A stretch of DNA of 64,000 bases from Atribacter laminatus. Its GTDB lineage: Bacteria > Atribacterota > Atribacteria > Atribacterales > Atribacteraceae. Positions 16,473 to 26,983 of the stretch are shown piece after piece. The stretch covers positions 1,798,001-1,862,000 of the forward strand of contig NZ_CP065383.1 in the NCBI RefSeq assembly GCF_015775515.1. The letters run 5' to 3'. Every line of letters starts with the position of its first letter. Position 1 is the stretch's first letter. The position numbers and the translations under genes were made by a program. The notes under the pieces are model-generated. The model saw nothing but the letters and a program-made list of their open reading frames with translations, was not told the origin of the DNA and ran no database searches.

Positions 16473-17276
16473 TTATTTAAAAAATGCTGATGATGGGCAG
16501 CACATTTGATTGTCAATAAGCGGGGTGACCTTAAGCACTTCTTGCTTTAATATTTCTCCTTTAATGCTGATTTGATTGATTTTAACTGGAACTTTAGCAC
16601 CAGATTGCAGGAGAGCATTTTGAACCATTGGAATTAATCCGCGACAACAAGGAACTTCCATATAGACAATATTTAACTCTTTTATTCTGTTCTGTCGAAA
16701 GATCTGAGCTAATTTGTCTTCATAAAGATCTACATTATCAAGTTTTGGGCATCCGATTAATAATACTTTTCCGGTTAAAAATTTTTCATGAAAAGCCGGA
16801 TAAGTAAAAGGAACACAATCTGCGGCTATGACTAAACTGGCATTTTTTAAATAGGGTGCTTCGGTTGGAACCAACGTTAGTTGTACCGGCCAGTTTTCCA
16901 AAAGAGATTGGCGTTCTTTAACAGGTAAGGAGTTTACAGGGTTTTTTTGTTGAAATGAATTCCCCTTTAATGATTGAGCCATAGTTCCAGGACATCCACA
17001 AGCGGGGAGAGGTTCAGGCTGGGAAGGAGGTTGAGGTTGGAAACTTTCGTCAAAGGGTTCGGCAATTCTTTCTTCTATTTGTAAAGCGCCGGTTGGGCAT
17101 TCACCAATACAAGCCCCTAAGCCGTCGCAATAGCTGTCTTTAACTAAGCGAGCTTTTCCATCAGTAATTTGAATAGCCCCTTCAGCACAGGCTAAGACAC
17201 ATTGACCGCATCCGTTGCATTTTTCTTTATCTATTTTAATAATATTCCTTCGAATGGTATTTCTTCCATCTACCAT
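16473..17276 (-). CDS. Two-cluster ferredoxin-domain Fe-S protein (4Fe-4S binding, unknown partner)
   Basis: 267 residues from ATG 17276 (AGAGGTG upstream; GTG 17285 is inside that site). The N-terminal 70 residues are a 2x[4Fe-4S] ferredoxin: CNGCGQCVLAC, and CDGLGACIGECP, whose first spacing is atypical (CxxxxxC). After a Pro-rich linker with CGCPG come about 160 residues that match a common uncharacterised Fe-S protein of anaerobes (NWPVQLTLVP, LVIAADCVPF, LLIGCPKLD, VPCCRG), with several extra Cys. Such proteins are often near hydrogenases or electron-bifurcating enzymes and probably carry electrons in the cytoplasm. Here it stands alone. Function beyond electron transfer is not known to me. 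Confidence 0.88.
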   Translation of the reverse strand: MVDGRNTIRRNIIKIDKEKCNGCGQCVLACAEGAIQITDGKARLVKDSYCDGLGACIGECPTGALQIEERIAEPFDESFQPQPPSQPEPLPACGCPGTMAQSLKGNSFQQKNPVNSLPVKERQSLLENWPVQLTLVPTEAPYLKNASLVIAADCVPFTYPAFHEKFLTGKVLLIGCPKLDNVDLYEDKLAQIFRQNRIKELNIVYMEVPCCRGLIPMVQNALLQSGAKVPVKINQISIKGEILKQEVLKVTPLIDNQMCCPSSAFFK

Positions 17277-17429
17277 GGTTATCACCTCTTGCTACCATTT
17301 AAATTGGATATTTATTCAATTTTTCTATTTAGGTATAATAGTACCAGAATATATATATTTGTCAATATTAAATTTTTGACTCTCGTCCTCACCTTTCCCA
17401 TCGAGGGAGAAGGAGCTCTAACTCATTAC

Positions 17430-18035
17430 TTACTGGAGTTGGGACCAGCGGACTTTCCAGGGTATGAGCACGGAATCAATGGTATAGATGTTTCCATTAA
17501 TGGTTTCATAAGCATCACGAAGAAATTCTGCGTTTATTTCACTTAATCCTGGAGCATCATTTATTGCTAACAAAACCTTAGGGTCTTCTTTACTTTTCAT
17601 CAAAAACATAGTTGATCCACTTAAGAGCGTTTTTAAGGTGAGTTTACTTCCTGGGAGATCTCGCCAGGTGATTCGATAAGGAACCAGATGATAGGTGAGA
17701 ATAGCAGCAAGTATGGAGCGATTTTCCGGATTAAAAAGTGCTTCAAAGGTTTTTTTAGATAAATTTTTAAAAGCATCATTGTTTGGAGCAAAAATAGTTA
17801 TATCGTTCGCTTCTTTCAGAGAATTGAAAAGGCCAGCCTTATCGATGAGTTGCAGTAAAATGGTAAAATTTTCATCGGTAGCTAAAACATCAACCATATT
17901 GGTTTCAATCCTTTGAGTAGATGGGTTAAATCTACGGTTACGGCTAAAGGCTAAAGGAGAAGCGAACGAGAAATGAATCAAGAGGATTAACACGATAAAA
18001 ATTAACGAAATTGGAGAATATCTTTGTTTGGTCAT
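17430..18035 (-). CDS. Secreted fasciclin (FAS1) domain protein 1
   Basis: 201 residues: signal peptide (1-26), then one FAS1 domain of about 140 residues. FAS1 hallmarks are the H1 motif DITIFAPNNDAF, the central YHLVPYRI, and a final INGNIYTIDSVLIP. FAS1 domains mediate adhesion or ligand binding outside the cell. It is the most diverged of three FAS1 genes in the window; the others are at 40650 and 41364. It stands alone, divergent from tex. No anchor segment or lipobox is visible, so the protein is exported or periplasmic. Confidence 0.92.
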   Translation of the reverse strand: MTKQRYSPISLIFIVLILLIHFSFASPLAFSRNRRFNPSTQRIETNMVDVLATDENFTILLQLIDKAGLFNSLKEANDITIFAPNNDAFKNLSKKTFEALFNPENRSILAAILTYHLVPYRITWRDLPGSKLTLKTLLSGSTMFLMKSKEDPKVLLAINDAPGLSEINAEFLRDAYETINGNIYTIDSVLIPWKVRWSQLQ

Positions 18036-18170
18036 AAATTCTAATCCTCCACAGCATTTGATATTATATTATTCCTATTCAGCATATTCGAAAAGGTTCG
18101 TTTCGAAATGAATGAATAATTAGGTTAAAATGTAACTCGATAATCTACTGAAAACCGGGAGGAAAGACCG

Positions 18171-20300
18171 TTGAGCGATCATATCAAAAAAATAGCCGTA
18201 GAACTGAGTATAGATGAAAAACAAGTGAGCGCGGTTGTTGAACTTCTCAATCAAGATGCCACTATTCCCTTCATTGCCCGTTATCGAAAAGAAGTAACCG
18301 GCAGTTTAGATGAAGTAGTCATAACTGAAATACGAAACCGAATGGACCGTCTTCTGTTATTAGAAAAAAGAAGAGAGGCTATATTGAGTGCTATGGAAGA
18401 AAGAGGGCAGCTTACCGATGAGATTCGTGAAAATATGGAAGCTGCCGAAACCCTTACCGAATTAGAAGACCTCTATTTGCCCTTTCGACCGAAGCGACGA
18501 ACTCGAGCAACTATTGCCCGGGAAAAAGGCTTGGAGCCTTTAGCTGAAATTCTCCTTAAACAGGAAGAGGAAAACCCTGCTGGAATTGCAGAAAGATTTC
18601 TGGATAAGGAGAAAGGTGTCACCTCGGTCGAAGAAGCCTTGAACGGAGCTAAAGATATAGTTGCAGAGCGGATTAATGAAGAACAAGAAGCGCGAAAAGC
18701 GCTCCGAGAATTATTTCTTACTCAAGGGATTATTCGCTCCCATGTGATAAAAGGAAAAGAGAACGAAGGAATAAAATATAAAGATTATTTTAATTGGGAA
18801 GAATCCATAAAAAGCATACCCTCGCATCGACTTTTGGCAATCCGGCGCGGTGAGAAAGAGATGTTTTTATCTCTTCGGATCCTTCCTCCGGAAGACATTG
18901 CTCTATCGCTCTTGGAGTCCTTTTTTGTTAAAGGAATCAATCCTTCTTCATTAATTGTAAAAGAAGCCTGTCAAGATTGTTATAAAAGACTGATGGCTCC
19001 ATCATTAGAAAATGATGCCCGGTTAATCAGCAAAGAAAGAGCTGATCGAGTAGCCATTGAAGTCTTTTCTGAAAATCTTCGTCAATTGTTGTTATTTCCG
19101 CCACTTGGGCAAAAAAGGATTTTAGCTATTGATCCAGGGTTTCGAACCGGTTGTAAGATGGTGTGTCTCGATAACCAGGGGAATTTATTGCAACATGATA
19201 CCATCTATCCCCATCCTCCTCAGGAAGACATTGAATCCGCTGGAAAACTGGTTTTAAAGCGGTGCCTGGAATTTAATATCGAATGTATTGCGGTCGGGAA
19301 TGGAACAGCCGGGAGAGAGACCGAAGCTTTTCTGCACAGTATAGAAGGATTATCACAAATTCCAATTGTTATGGTCAACGAAAGCGGTGCCTCGGTTTAT
19401 TCTGCATCTGAGGTTGCTCGAAAGGAATTTCCTGACCAGGATGTGACGGTGAGAGGAGCAGTATCAATTGGCAGACGGTTAATGGATCCTTTAGCCGAAT
19501 TAGTTAAAATTGATCCAAAATCAATTGGTGTGGGACAATACCAACATGATGTTGATCAGGCTGAGCTTAAAAAATCTTTAGATGATGTTGTCATGAGTTG
19601 TGTAAATAGTGTTGGGGTGGAAGTGAATACCGCCAGCAAAGAGCTACTGAGTTATGTATCTGGACTTGGTCCCCAATTAGCCCAAGCAATAGTTGATTAT
19701 CGGAGCCAAAATGGTCCTTTTCGTTCCCGAGAACAGTTAAAAAAGGTTCCTCGCTTGGGTCCTAAGGCATTTGAGCAATCAGCAGGATTCTTGCGAATTC
19801 GAAATGGAGAGAATCCTCTTGATGCCAGTGCTGTTCACCCAGAGAGTTACTACATCGTTGAGCAAATGGCTACTGATTTGGGGGTTTCAATAACCGAGTT
19901 GATTGGGAAAAGCGATCTTGCTGAAAAAGTTAATCTCAATAATTATGTAAATGATATGGTTGGACTTCCAACCCTGCAGGACATCCTTGCTGAGCTTTCT
20001 AAACCAGGACGGGATCCAAGGCAGCATTTTGAGTTTTTTCAGTTTGCCCATGGTATAAATTCTATTGAAGATCTTGAAATAGAAATGAAGCTTCCTGGTG
20101 TGGTAACCAACATTACTGCCTTTGGAGTTTTTGTAGATATTGGAGTTCATCAGGATGGTTTGGTTCATATTAGTCAGTTATCCCAGAAATATGTTAAAAA
20201 TCCAGCCGAGGTGGTGAAAGTTCATCAAAAAGTGATGGTTAGAGTTATTGGGATAGACCAACAGAGGAAAAGAATCAGTTTATCAATGAAAGATTCTTGA
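18171..20300 (+). CDS. tex: Tex-family RNA-binding transcription accessory protein
   Basis: 709 residues with the full Tex order: N-terminal helical domain, YqgF/RuvC-like domain (ILAIDPGFRTGCKMV near residue 320; later VGNGTAGRETE), helix-hairpin-helix region (VNTASKELLSYVSGLG; LKKVPRLGPKAFEQSAGFLRI) and C-terminal S1 domain (LPGVVTNITAFGVFVDIGVHQDGLVHISQLS). Tex binds nucleic acids and affects transcription; the precise role is open. The start is TTG 18171, with GGGAGG 8 nt upstream; no ATG fits. The MFS gene follows 55 nt later and may share its transcript. Confidence 0.97.
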   Translation: MSDHIKKIAVELSIDEKQVSAVVELLNQDATIPFIARYRKEVTGSLDEVVITEIRNRMDRLLLLEKRREAILSAMEERGQLTDEIRENMEAAETLTELEDLYLPFRPKRRTRATIAREKGLEPLAEILLKQEEENPAGIAERFLDKEKGVTSVEEALNGAKDIVAERINEEQEARKALRELFLTQGIIRSHVIKGKENEGIKYKDYFNWEESIKSIPSHRLLAIRRGEKEMFLSLRILPPEDIALSLLESFFVKGINPSSLIVKEACQDCYKRLMAPSLENDARLISKERADRVAIEVFSENLRQLLLFPPLGQKRILAIDPGFRTGCKMVCLDNQGNLLQHDTIYPHPPQEDIESAGKLVLKRCLEFNIECIAVGNGTAGRETEAFLHSIEGLSQIPIVMVNESGASVYSASEVARKEFPDQDVTVRGAVSIGRRLMDPLAELVKIDPKSIGVGQYQHDVDQAELKKSLDDVVMSCVNSVGVEVNTASKELLSYVSGLGPQLAQAIVDYRSQNGPFRSREQLKKVPRLGPKAFEQSAGFLRIRNGENPLDASAVHPESYYIVEQMATDLGVSITELIGKSDLAEKVNLNNYVNDMVGLPTLQDILAELSKPGRDPRQHFEFFQFAHGINSIEDLEIEMKLPGVVTNITAFGVFVDIGVHQDGLVHISQLSQKYVKNPAEVVKVHQKVMVRVIGIDQQRKRISLSMKDS

Positions 20301-20355
20301 TGATCCTATTGGTCAATGATAAAATCAAAGAAAGTCATTTAAAGGATAATATGGA

Positions 20356-21570
20356 TTGTTGAAAAAAACTACCTCCAATTCTTTTTTAACTATCGCATCT
20401 TTCGTAGGAATGATGACAATAGGAATGACATACGGATCGTTAGGGGCTTTACTGGTTCCGATTGCTCAGTTTTTCCATACTAAGTTGATCTCAGTAGGAT
20501 ATCCTATGGTGTTTTTTTCTCTGGGATTTTTAGTGGGAACCCTGTTGGTCTCAGTAGCCTGGCAGATTCGACGGGCTCGTTTGTTTTTAACTTTTTTTTC
20601 TTCAATCAATATTTTTGCCTTATTGTTTATTTATGCGATCCATCCCAATCTTAATGTGGTATTAATTTTCTTGTTGATATCCGGAATGGCATCGGCTGTC
20701 ATACATTCGGGATTAGATTCCTTTTTTGCAGAAATATATCCAAAGAATCGAGCGAAAATGCTCAACATTTTACATGTATTTTTTGGGTTGGGTGGTTTCT
20801 TAGGTCCATTTGTTATCAGCTTGATTTTATCAGCGAACATTTCCTGGTACCTCATTTTTTTGCTCATGGCTTTGTTATCGATTCCTTTGCCGCTTCTTTA
20901 TTCCCGGAAATCACCATATCAAAATTTGGAATTTGTTCCAATGGAAAAAGAAGCTCCCCGTTCAGCAGCTAAAACAATTTTTTTTAAGCCTTTATTTTGG
21001 ATTACCATGGGATCAATGTTCTTTTATGTAGCAACCGAAACCGCTATGACCTCCTGGACTTCAGTTTTTCTAACCGAGGTACGGCAATTTTATCCAGCAG
21101 TAGGGAGCTTTGGCGTCTCCTTAGTTTGGTTGACAATAATTTTAGGTCGGGTTTTCTTTTCTCGATACCTTAAATTTCACAATCTTTCGTTTTTTTTAAT
21201 TATCTCATCACTTTTGAATATTTTTTTTATTTTTATGTTTTTTTTCCTGAAACAGATTGAAATGGAGTTTCTATTTCTAATCATCAGCGGACTATTGCTT
21301 TCCTTTATGTACCCTGGTTTGTTAGCTCAAGGGGGTGATCTGTTTCCGTATCAGATAGGATATGTAATAGGAGCGATGGGAGCCAGTGGCACGATTGGTT
21401 CAATCATTACTCCCTGGATTTTAGGACCTTTATCTGAAAAATTTTCTATGGCTCGAATTGTTTTCTTGCTTCCGGTTTTAAGTTTGATTACTGCCTTATT
21501 CTTGATAACAATACATCGTTTTCGCTACTCAACTTATAATTCTGCAATAAATCCTCAGATTGGCCAGTAG
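20356..21570 (+). CDS. Major facilitator superfamily transporter
   Basis: 404 residues with twelve likely membrane helices. Features include the helix-4-5 region with FFAEIYPKNRAKMLNILHVFFGLGGFLGPF, a pattern seen in sugar/fucose-permease-like MFS members. The start is TTG 20356 (TTG TTG AAA), 9 nt after AAAGGA; the ATG at 20351 is out of frame and stops at once. No ligand-specific motif is recognised, so the substrate is unknown. The gene lies 55 nt behind tex on the same strand. Confidence 0.88.
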   Translation: MLKKTTSNSFLTIASFVGMMTIGMTYGSLGALLVPIAQFFHTKLISVGYPMVFFSLGFLVGTLLVSVAWQIRRARLFLTFFSSINIFALLFIYAIHPNLNVVLIFLLISGMASAVIHSGLDSFFAEIYPKNRAKMLNILHVFFGLGGFLGPFVISLILSANISWYLIFLLMALLSIPLPLLYSRKSPYQNLEFVPMEKEAPRSAAKTIFFKPLFWITMGSMFFYVATETAMTSWTSVFLTEVRQFYPAVGSFGVSLVWLTIILGRVFFSRYLKFHNLSFFLIISSLLNIFFIFMFFFLKQIEMEFLFLIISGLLLSFMYPGLLAQGGDLFPYQIGYVIGAMGASGTIGSIITPWILGPLSEKFSMARIVFLLPVLSLITALFLITIHRFRYSTYNSAINPQIGQ

Positions 21571-21726
21571 CCAAGATACTTGTAAAAGAGAAAATTCTCT
21601 TTGAGAAAGGATCAATTGTGCCAAATAAGTAATACATTACATTTGATTTTTTAAGAAAAAGGAGAAAAGATTAGAATGCAATTCATGAATTTATTTAAAA
21701 TTATTTGAAGAAGCCTTCGTTTTCCA

Positions 21727-21755
21727 TTGACAAACGGGTTTTTAGGTGATACTAT
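21727..21755 (+). promoter_or_regulatory. Cold-shock gene promoter
   Basis: TTGACA (21727-21732) and TACTAT (21750-21755) with 17 nt between. It would give a 5' leader of about 50 nt before the csp start at 21813; leaders of this kind often carry temperature-responsive structure, but no clear hairpin is seen. Confidence 0.55.
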
Positions 21756-21812
21756 CCTTGCACAGCTTGCAAAAGCTAATACATGTTTCAATTTTTGGAG
21801 GTTTAAGTTTAA

Positions 21813-22013
21813 ATGGCAACTGGTAAAGTGAAATGGTTTAATGCATCAAAAGGTTATGGTTTTATTGAGTCTGATCAGGGTGGGGACGTTTTTGTTCATT
21901 ACTCAGCGATCGAAGGTAATGGTTTTCGTACTCTTGAACAGGGACAGACGGTAGAATTTGAGGTTCAACAAGGGGCAAAAGGACCGCAGGCAGCAAAAGT
22001 TAAAAGAATATAA
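21813..22013 (+). CDS. Cold-shock domain protein (CspA family)
   Basis: 66 residues, a single cold-shock domain with both RNA-binding motifs: KGYGFI (13-18) and VFVHY (26-30), and the usual start [10 protein letters not shown]. It binds single-stranded RNA/DNA and acts as an RNA chaperone. GGAGG lies 7-9 nt before the ATG. The gene is monocistronic, with its own promoter and a strong terminator. Confidence 0.97.
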   Translation: MATGKVKWFNASKGYGFIESDQGGDVFVHYSAIEGNGFRTLEQGQTVEFEVQQGAKGPQAAKVKRI

Positions 22014-22041
22014 CTGAGTGTATAATATTAATTTGCCCGAA

Positions 22042-22070
22042 AAGCCCTGGAGTTTCTCCAGGGCTTTTTT
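22042..22070 (+). terminator. Rho-independent terminator of the cold-shock gene
   Basis: AAGCCCTGGAG / CTCCAGGGCTT perfect 11-bp stem, three-base loop, followed by a T run. A very stable intrinsic terminator. Confidence 0.95.
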
Positions 22071-22249
22071 GTTTGGTGAAGCATAGAAAAAATACATTCA
22101 CAATAAACTGTATATTGGATCCGCATGTCACTTGTTGGCAGTAGATAAGTAGGAAAAAATAGAGCTGCCCCCGCATCTGAATCCTCTCCCACCAAGGGAT
22201 AGGGAAGAAGGAAAAATGAAAAAAGAAGGAGATGAGAGTGAAAATTTCA

Positions 22250-23038
22250 TCAATTCAACTGGAAACTAGCGACAACTGGCGTGTGGTCAGAAGGTTTTTC
22301 CCATCCCCGCGGTTCTTTATCAATATAGCAATCGATGGCAGATTTGGCTAATAAAGGGGTACAGAGGATATGGTCAAGCCGCCAACCGATATTGAGACGA
22401 AAAGAATTTCTTTCCCGATAATCCCAAAAGGAATATTCACCTGGTTGTGAGTTAAATTGACGAAAAAGATCGATCAAGCCCCAATTGACGGTATTGTAAT
22501 AAATTTTACGAACATCTTCATGGAAACAAACATGATTCTTTTTTTCCTCAGGGTTGGCTACATCAGCAGCAGTTGGGGCGACGTTCATGTCACCAACCCA
22601 AACCAAAGGATCTTCAAGAGAGAAGTCATTTTTTAACCAATTATGTATTCTTTGGAAAAATCTCATCTTATATTGATAGTCAAGATGATCAATTGATTTT
22701 CCTTGAGGGATATAAGAATTCAAAAGGAAAAATTGAGGGGTTTGAATCAGGAGTAAACGGGTATCGGCAAGGGGATCCTCATCATCTTTAAAACCAAAAT
22801 GAACTTTGATTGGTTCAAAACGAGTTGCTACTGCAACTCCATTGTATGCTTTTTGTCCTCGATAGATAATTTGATATCCAAGGTCATGAAAAAAGCTCAC
22901 CGGGAAGAGTTCATCGGTTACTTTCGTCTCCTGTAAAGCTAATAGATCTACAGGATTTTTATGAAGCCATTGTTCTAATATTGAAAGACGGGAACGAACT
23001 GAATTTACGTTAAAAGTAGCAATTTGGATTGATTTCAT
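22250..23038 (-). CDS. xth: Exodeoxyribonuclease III (AP endonuclease family)
   Basis: 262 residues, full length for ExoIII. The N-terminus MKSIQIATFNVNSVRSR (Asn10), the metal ligand Glu37 in LQETK, the catalytic WVGDMNVAP block and the terminal SDHTPVVASF with the catalytic Asp-His pair are all present. It acts in base-excision repair at abasic sites and 3' ends. The start lies 24 nt behind the stop of the ABC-F gene, so the two probably share a transcript. Confidence 0.96.
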   Translation of the reverse strand: MKSIQIATFNVNSVRSRLSILEQWLHKNPVDLLALQETKVTDELFPVSFFHDLGYQIIYRGQKAYNGVAVATRFEPIKVHFGFKDDEDPLADTRLLLIQTPQFFLLNSYIPQGKSIDHLDYQYKMRFFQRIHNWLKNDFSLEDPLVWVGDMNVAPTAADVANPEEKKNHVCFHEDVRKIYYNTVNWGLIDLFRQFNSQPGEYSFWDYRERNSFRLNIGWRLDHILCTPLLAKSAIDCYIDKEPRGWEKPSDHTPVVASFQLN

Positions 23039-23062
23039 AAGCCCTCCTTTTAAATTTTTTAT

Positions 23063-25015
23063 TTATTCTTCTTCTTTGGTATTGAGTCGATCCATTTCTT
23101 CAGCTATGGTTTCCCATTTTTGCATGAGGATGGTGAGTTCTTGGTTAATTTCTTTAAGTTCTTTCATTAATGTTTGAACTTTTCCTGAATCAGTTAATAT
23201 TGATGGATCACATAAGAAAGATTCATTCTCGGATTTTTTCTTTTCAAGTTGCGAGATGGCATTTTCAATCGGTAATAAACGACTTTGGATTTCTCTTTTT
23301 TTCCGGGAAAGGAAGTTTCTGGCTTCAGCTTCAATCCGTCGAATTTCCCGTTTTTTAGATTGAGCTGTCTTTTCTTTTCCCGACTGGTCTGAGTCATCAG
23401 AGGAGAGAGCTTGTCGTTGCTCTCTTTTTTCGTTGTAATAAGAATAATTCCCGGGATATTCGTAAATTTTACCGTCTCGAATTTCGATAACTCGCTCAAC
23501 TAAATTGTCAAGAAAATATCGATCATGGGAAACGATGAGGACAGTTCCGCTGTATTCCATTAAGGCTTTCTGAAAAAGCTCGTTGGTACTCATATCCAGA
23601 TGGTTGGTCGGTTCATCAAGAATTAAAAAATTGGTTTCGTTCATGAGAATTTTTACTAAAGTTAACCGTGCTTTTTCTCCCCCAGATAAAACCGGAATCG
23701 GTTTATAAATATCATCTCCGGAAAAAAGAAAAGCTCCCAAGAGGTTTCTTTTTTCGACATCAAGCATTTTAGAAGGGATTGAACTGATTTCTTCCCAAAT
23801 AGTATGAGAATAATTGAGATTTTGAGCACTTTCTTGAGAAAAGAAAGCAATTTTTACTCTGTCACCGTAAGTAATTTGACCGGAGGTAGGAGATTCGATA
23901 CCTGATATTATTCTGGTGAGGGTTGATTTTCCAGCTCCATTCACCCCAGCAAGGGCTACTTTTTCTTCCCGATAAAGAGAAAAATTGATATTGTTAAAAA
24001 CAAAACGACCATCAAATTGTTTGGATAAATTTTCGACTTTAAGAACTTCCAAACTGCTTCTTCCACCGGGAGGAAAGTGGATTGACACTGGTTTGGCTTC
24101 TTTCTCAATTTCGACCAGATCGAACCTTTCTAACATTTTAATTCGACTTTGAACTTGGGCTGCTTTAGTCGCTTTATAACGAAATCGTTCAATATAGGCT
24201 TCGGTCTTTTCGATTTTTTTTCGCTGAGTTTCAGCTTCTTTTTCAATGAGTAAACGTTTTTGATCTTTTTCTTTTAAATAGAAGGAATAATTCCCATGAT
24301 AGAGGTTCAATTTTCCATTAAAAATTTCAAAGGTTAATTGGGTAATTTTATCTAAAAAACGCCGATCATGGGAAATGGTAACCAGCGTGCCCGGATAATC
24401 CTCGAGATACTTTTCCAGCCACTCCATATTTTCAGTATCAAGATGATTGGTTGGTTCATCAAGTAACATGATATCAGGATTCGAAAGAAGAATTGAAGCT
24501 AAGAGTATTTTCATCTTCCAACCGCCGGAAAACTCGGTACACAACTTATCGTAGTCTTTTCCTTCAAAACCTAAACCATGCAGAACTTTTTTGGATTTTG
24601 CTTCAAACGAGTATCCATCGAGGATTGAGAAGAGGTGCGAAGCTTCCTCATATTTTTTTAAAAGATTTTTATATTGTTCAGATTGAGGATCGGTTAAAGA
24701 CATTTTATACTCACAAGACTTGAGGGTAGTTTCAATAACTTTTAAACCAGTAGCATTTTTTAAAAAGTCAATGATGTTGATTGGTTCTAATTCCACTAAA
24801 TCCTGAGGAAGATACCCAATTGTTTTATTTTTAGGAATTTCTACCAAGCCGCGATCGGGAGTTAGTTTCCCAAGAATAATATGGAAAAGAGTTGTTTTGC
24901 CGGTGCCATTATTGCCAACCAAGCCAATACGGTTTTTTTCATTGATCGAAAAAGAAAGACCATTAAATAGTGGCTTTCCGTTAAAGCCGAGATAAATATC
25001 TTGGAGTTGTATCAT
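23063..25015 (-). CDS. ABC-F family ATPase (ribosome-associated, Uup/YdiF/EttA type)
   Basis: 650 residues from ATG 25015; the frame is open to 25051 but the conserved start MIQLQDIYLGFNGKPLF begins here. Two ABC domains lie in tandem: Walker A GNNGTGKTT and GVNGAGKST, signatures FSGGW and LSGGE, Walker B LLDEPTNHLD and LILDEPTNHLD. Between them is the helical interdomain linker that reaches the ribosomal E site. No membrane segments. The C-terminal 130 residues are a charged coiled coil (KKREIRRIEAEARNFL onward), as in Uup/YdiF-like members. Role: translation factor or antibiotic protection; the subfamily is uncertain. Confidence 0.95.
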   Translation of the reverse strand: MIQLQDIYLGFNGKPLFNGLSFSINEKNRIGLVGNNGTGKTTLFHIILGKLTPDRGLVEIPKNKTIGYLPQDLVELEPINIIDFLKNATGLKVIETTLKSCEYKMSLTDPQSEQYKNLLKKYEEASHLFSILDGYSFEAKSKKVLHGLGFEGKDYDKLCTEFSGGWKMKILLASILLSNPDIMLLDEPTNHLDTENMEWLEKYLEDYPGTLVTISHDRRFLDKITQLTFEIFNGKLNLYHGNYSFYLKEKDQKRLLIEKEAETQRKKIEKTEAYIERFRYKATKAAQVQSRIKMLERFDLVEIEKEAKPVSIHFPPGGRSSLEVLKVENLSKQFDGRFVFNNINFSLYREEKVALAGVNGAGKSTLTRIISGIESPTSGQITYGDRVKIAFFSQESAQNLNYSHTIWEEISSIPSKMLDVEKRNLLGAFLFSGDDIYKPIPVLSGGEKARLTLVKILMNETNFLILDEPTNHLDMSTNELFQKALMEYSGTVLIVSHDRYFLDNLVERVIEIRDGKIYEYPGNYSYYNEKREQRQALSSDDSDQSGKEKTAQSKKREIRRIEAEARNFLSRKKREIQSRLLPIENAISQLEKKKSENESFLCDPSILTDSGKVQTLMKELKEINQELTILMQKWETIAEEMDRLNTKEEE

Positions 25016-25180
25016 CTCTCGCAATTCCCTATGACCATGATAAAATAACAAATACTCATTATATCAACTATTTGACTTAATGCCCAAAGTGAACTCAGTA
25101 TAATAAAATAAATTACATTCTCTCTATTTACCGTAGGAGCTTAATTTATCAAGCCCATTTGAATTAATCGAGGAAAATTT

Positions 25181-26983
25181 ATGAAAAATTTCTTACCAAC
25201 CACTAAAAGCGAAATGAAAACCCGAGGATGGGATGAACTGGATTTTATCCTGGTTTCAGGAGATGCCTATGTTGATCATCCCTCCTTTGGAGCGGCTATA
25301 ATATCCCGTTATTTGGAGAGCCGCGGCTATCGGGTGGGGCTATTGCCTCAACCTCGCTGGCAGGATACTCGTGATTTCATCAGCTTAGGTAAGCCGCATT
25401 TAGCTTTTTTGGTCACTGCCGGAAATCTCGATTCGATGGTGAATCATTATACCGTAGCAAAAAGAAAAAGATCTAAAGACGATTATTCACCGGCGGGAAA
25501 AACCGGCTTTCGACCGGATCGGGCAACTATCGTCTATTCTCAGAAAATCCGCGAAGCCTATGGAGATATTCCGATCATATTGGGAGGCATCGAAGCCAGC
25601 CTGCGACGTTTAGCCCATTATGATTACTGGGATAATCGGTTACGACCTTCACTACTTCTTGATTCTGGTGCTGATCTAATCGTTTACGGCATGGGAGAAA
25701 AGGCGATCGAGGAAATTGCCGAGGCTTTACAGGGTGGATTGGATATCAAGGATATAATCTACGTCAATGGAACAGTTTTTAAAACCAATAACCTTCAATA
25801 TGCTTATCAACCCATTATTCTCCCATCTTATCAGGAAATCAAAATATCAAAAGAAAAATTTGCTGAAAGTTATATCATTCAATATCATAATCATAATGCG
25901 TTTCAAGGGAAAGTTTTAGTTGAACCGACCGATAACCTCTATATCGTTCAAAATCCACCGTCCGTGCCTCTTACTCAGAAAGAAATTGATGAAATTTACT
26001 CGTTTCCATATATGCGAACGTATCATCCTCGTTATGAAAAATTGGGAGGAATACCGGCAATCAAGGAGGTACGATTTAGTGTAACTAGCCACCGAGGTTG
26101 TTTTGGAGGATGTAGTTTTTGTTCGTTGAGTTCTCACCAGGGGAGAATTATCCAATCTCGAAGCCAGGAATCTATTCTGAAAGAAGTCGAAGAACTCACC
26201 CACCTTCCCGATTTCAAAGGATATATCCATGACGTAGGAGGACCAACTGCTAATTTTTTTCATCCCGCCTGTCAAAAACAGCATGATCAAGGAGTCTGCG
26301 AAAAGCGTCAATGTTTATTTCCTCGTCCCTGCAGTCAATTAATTGCTGATCATCACGATTTTCTTGAACTGCTAAAAAAGATACGTCAGATTCCTGGGAT
26401 AAAAAAGGTTTTTATCAGATCTGGTATTCGGTTTGATTATCTTCTGGCTGATCAACATGATACTTTTTTTGAAGAATTGTGTATTCATCACGTAAGTGGA
26501 CAGCTCAAAGTTGCCCCAGAACATGTTTCAAACCAAGTCCTGGAAAAAATGGGGAAACCAGGTAAAGAAGTCTATGATCAATTTGTTAAAAAATATTTTG
26601 AGATCAATAAAAAGCATCATCTCAAACACTATTTGGTTCCGTATTTTATGTCCAGCCATCCTGGGTCTGACCTTAAAACCGCCATCGAATTAGCTGAATA
26701 TGTCCGAAATATGGGGTATAATCCCGAACAGGTTCAAGATTTCTATCCCACCCCCGGAACTCTTTCCACTGCCATGTATTACACTGAGCTCGATCCGCGT
26801 ACCATGAAAAAGCTTTATGTTCCTAAATCACCCCACGAAAAAGCTCTGCAACGTGCCCTCATTCAGTACCGCCGCCCTGAAAATCACCGCTTGGTCAAAG
26901 AGGCTCTTCTCAAAGCCGGCCGATCTGATCTGATCGGTTATGGGAAGAAATGTCTCATTCGACCAAAAGCAAAAATATATTGA
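25181..26983 (+). CDS. ygiQ: YgiQ-family radical SAM protein
   Basis: 600 residues, typical for YgiQ. The N-terminal cobalamin-binding-like region ([16 protein letters not shown], then [16 protein letters not shown]) precedes the radical SAM core, where the cluster-binding Cys are Cys307, Cys311 and Cys314 in [11 protein letters not shown] Cys-rich segment follows ([21 protein letters not shown]), and the C-terminus is close to relatives ([19 protein letters not shown]-like). The reaction is not established for the family. A fragment of the dispersed 'TAGGAGCTTRATTTATCAAGCCC' repeat lies in its leader (about 25135-25160). Confidence 0.95.
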   Translation: MKNFLPTTKSEMKTRGWDELDFILVSGDAYVDHPSFGAAIISRYLESRGYRVGLLPQPRWQDTRDFISLGKPHLAFLVTAGNLDSMVNHYTVAKRKRSKDDYSPAGKTGFRPDRATIVYSQKIREAYGDIPIILGGIEASLRRLAHYDYWDNRLRPSLLLDSGADLIVYGMGEKAIEEIAEALQGGLDIKDIIYVNGTVFKTNNLQYAYQPIILPSYQEIKISKEKFAESYIIQYHNHNAFQGKVLVEPTDNLYIVQNPPSVPLTQKEIDEIYSFPYMRTYHPRYEKLGGIPAIKEVRFSVTSHRGCFGGCSFCSLSSHQGRIIQSRSQESILKEVEELTHLPDFKGYIHDVGGPTANFFHPACQKQHDQGVCEKRQCLFPRPCSQLIADHHDFLELLKKIRQIPGIKKVFIRSGIRFDYLLADQHDTFFEELCIHHVSGQLKVAPEHVSNQVLEKMGKPGKEVYDQFVKKYFEINKKHHLKHYLVPYFMSSHPGSDLKTAIELAEYVRNMGYNPEQVQDFYPTPGTLSTAMYYTELDPRTMKKLYVPKSPHEKALQRALIQYRRPENHRLVKEALLKAGRSDLIGYGKKCLIRPKAKIY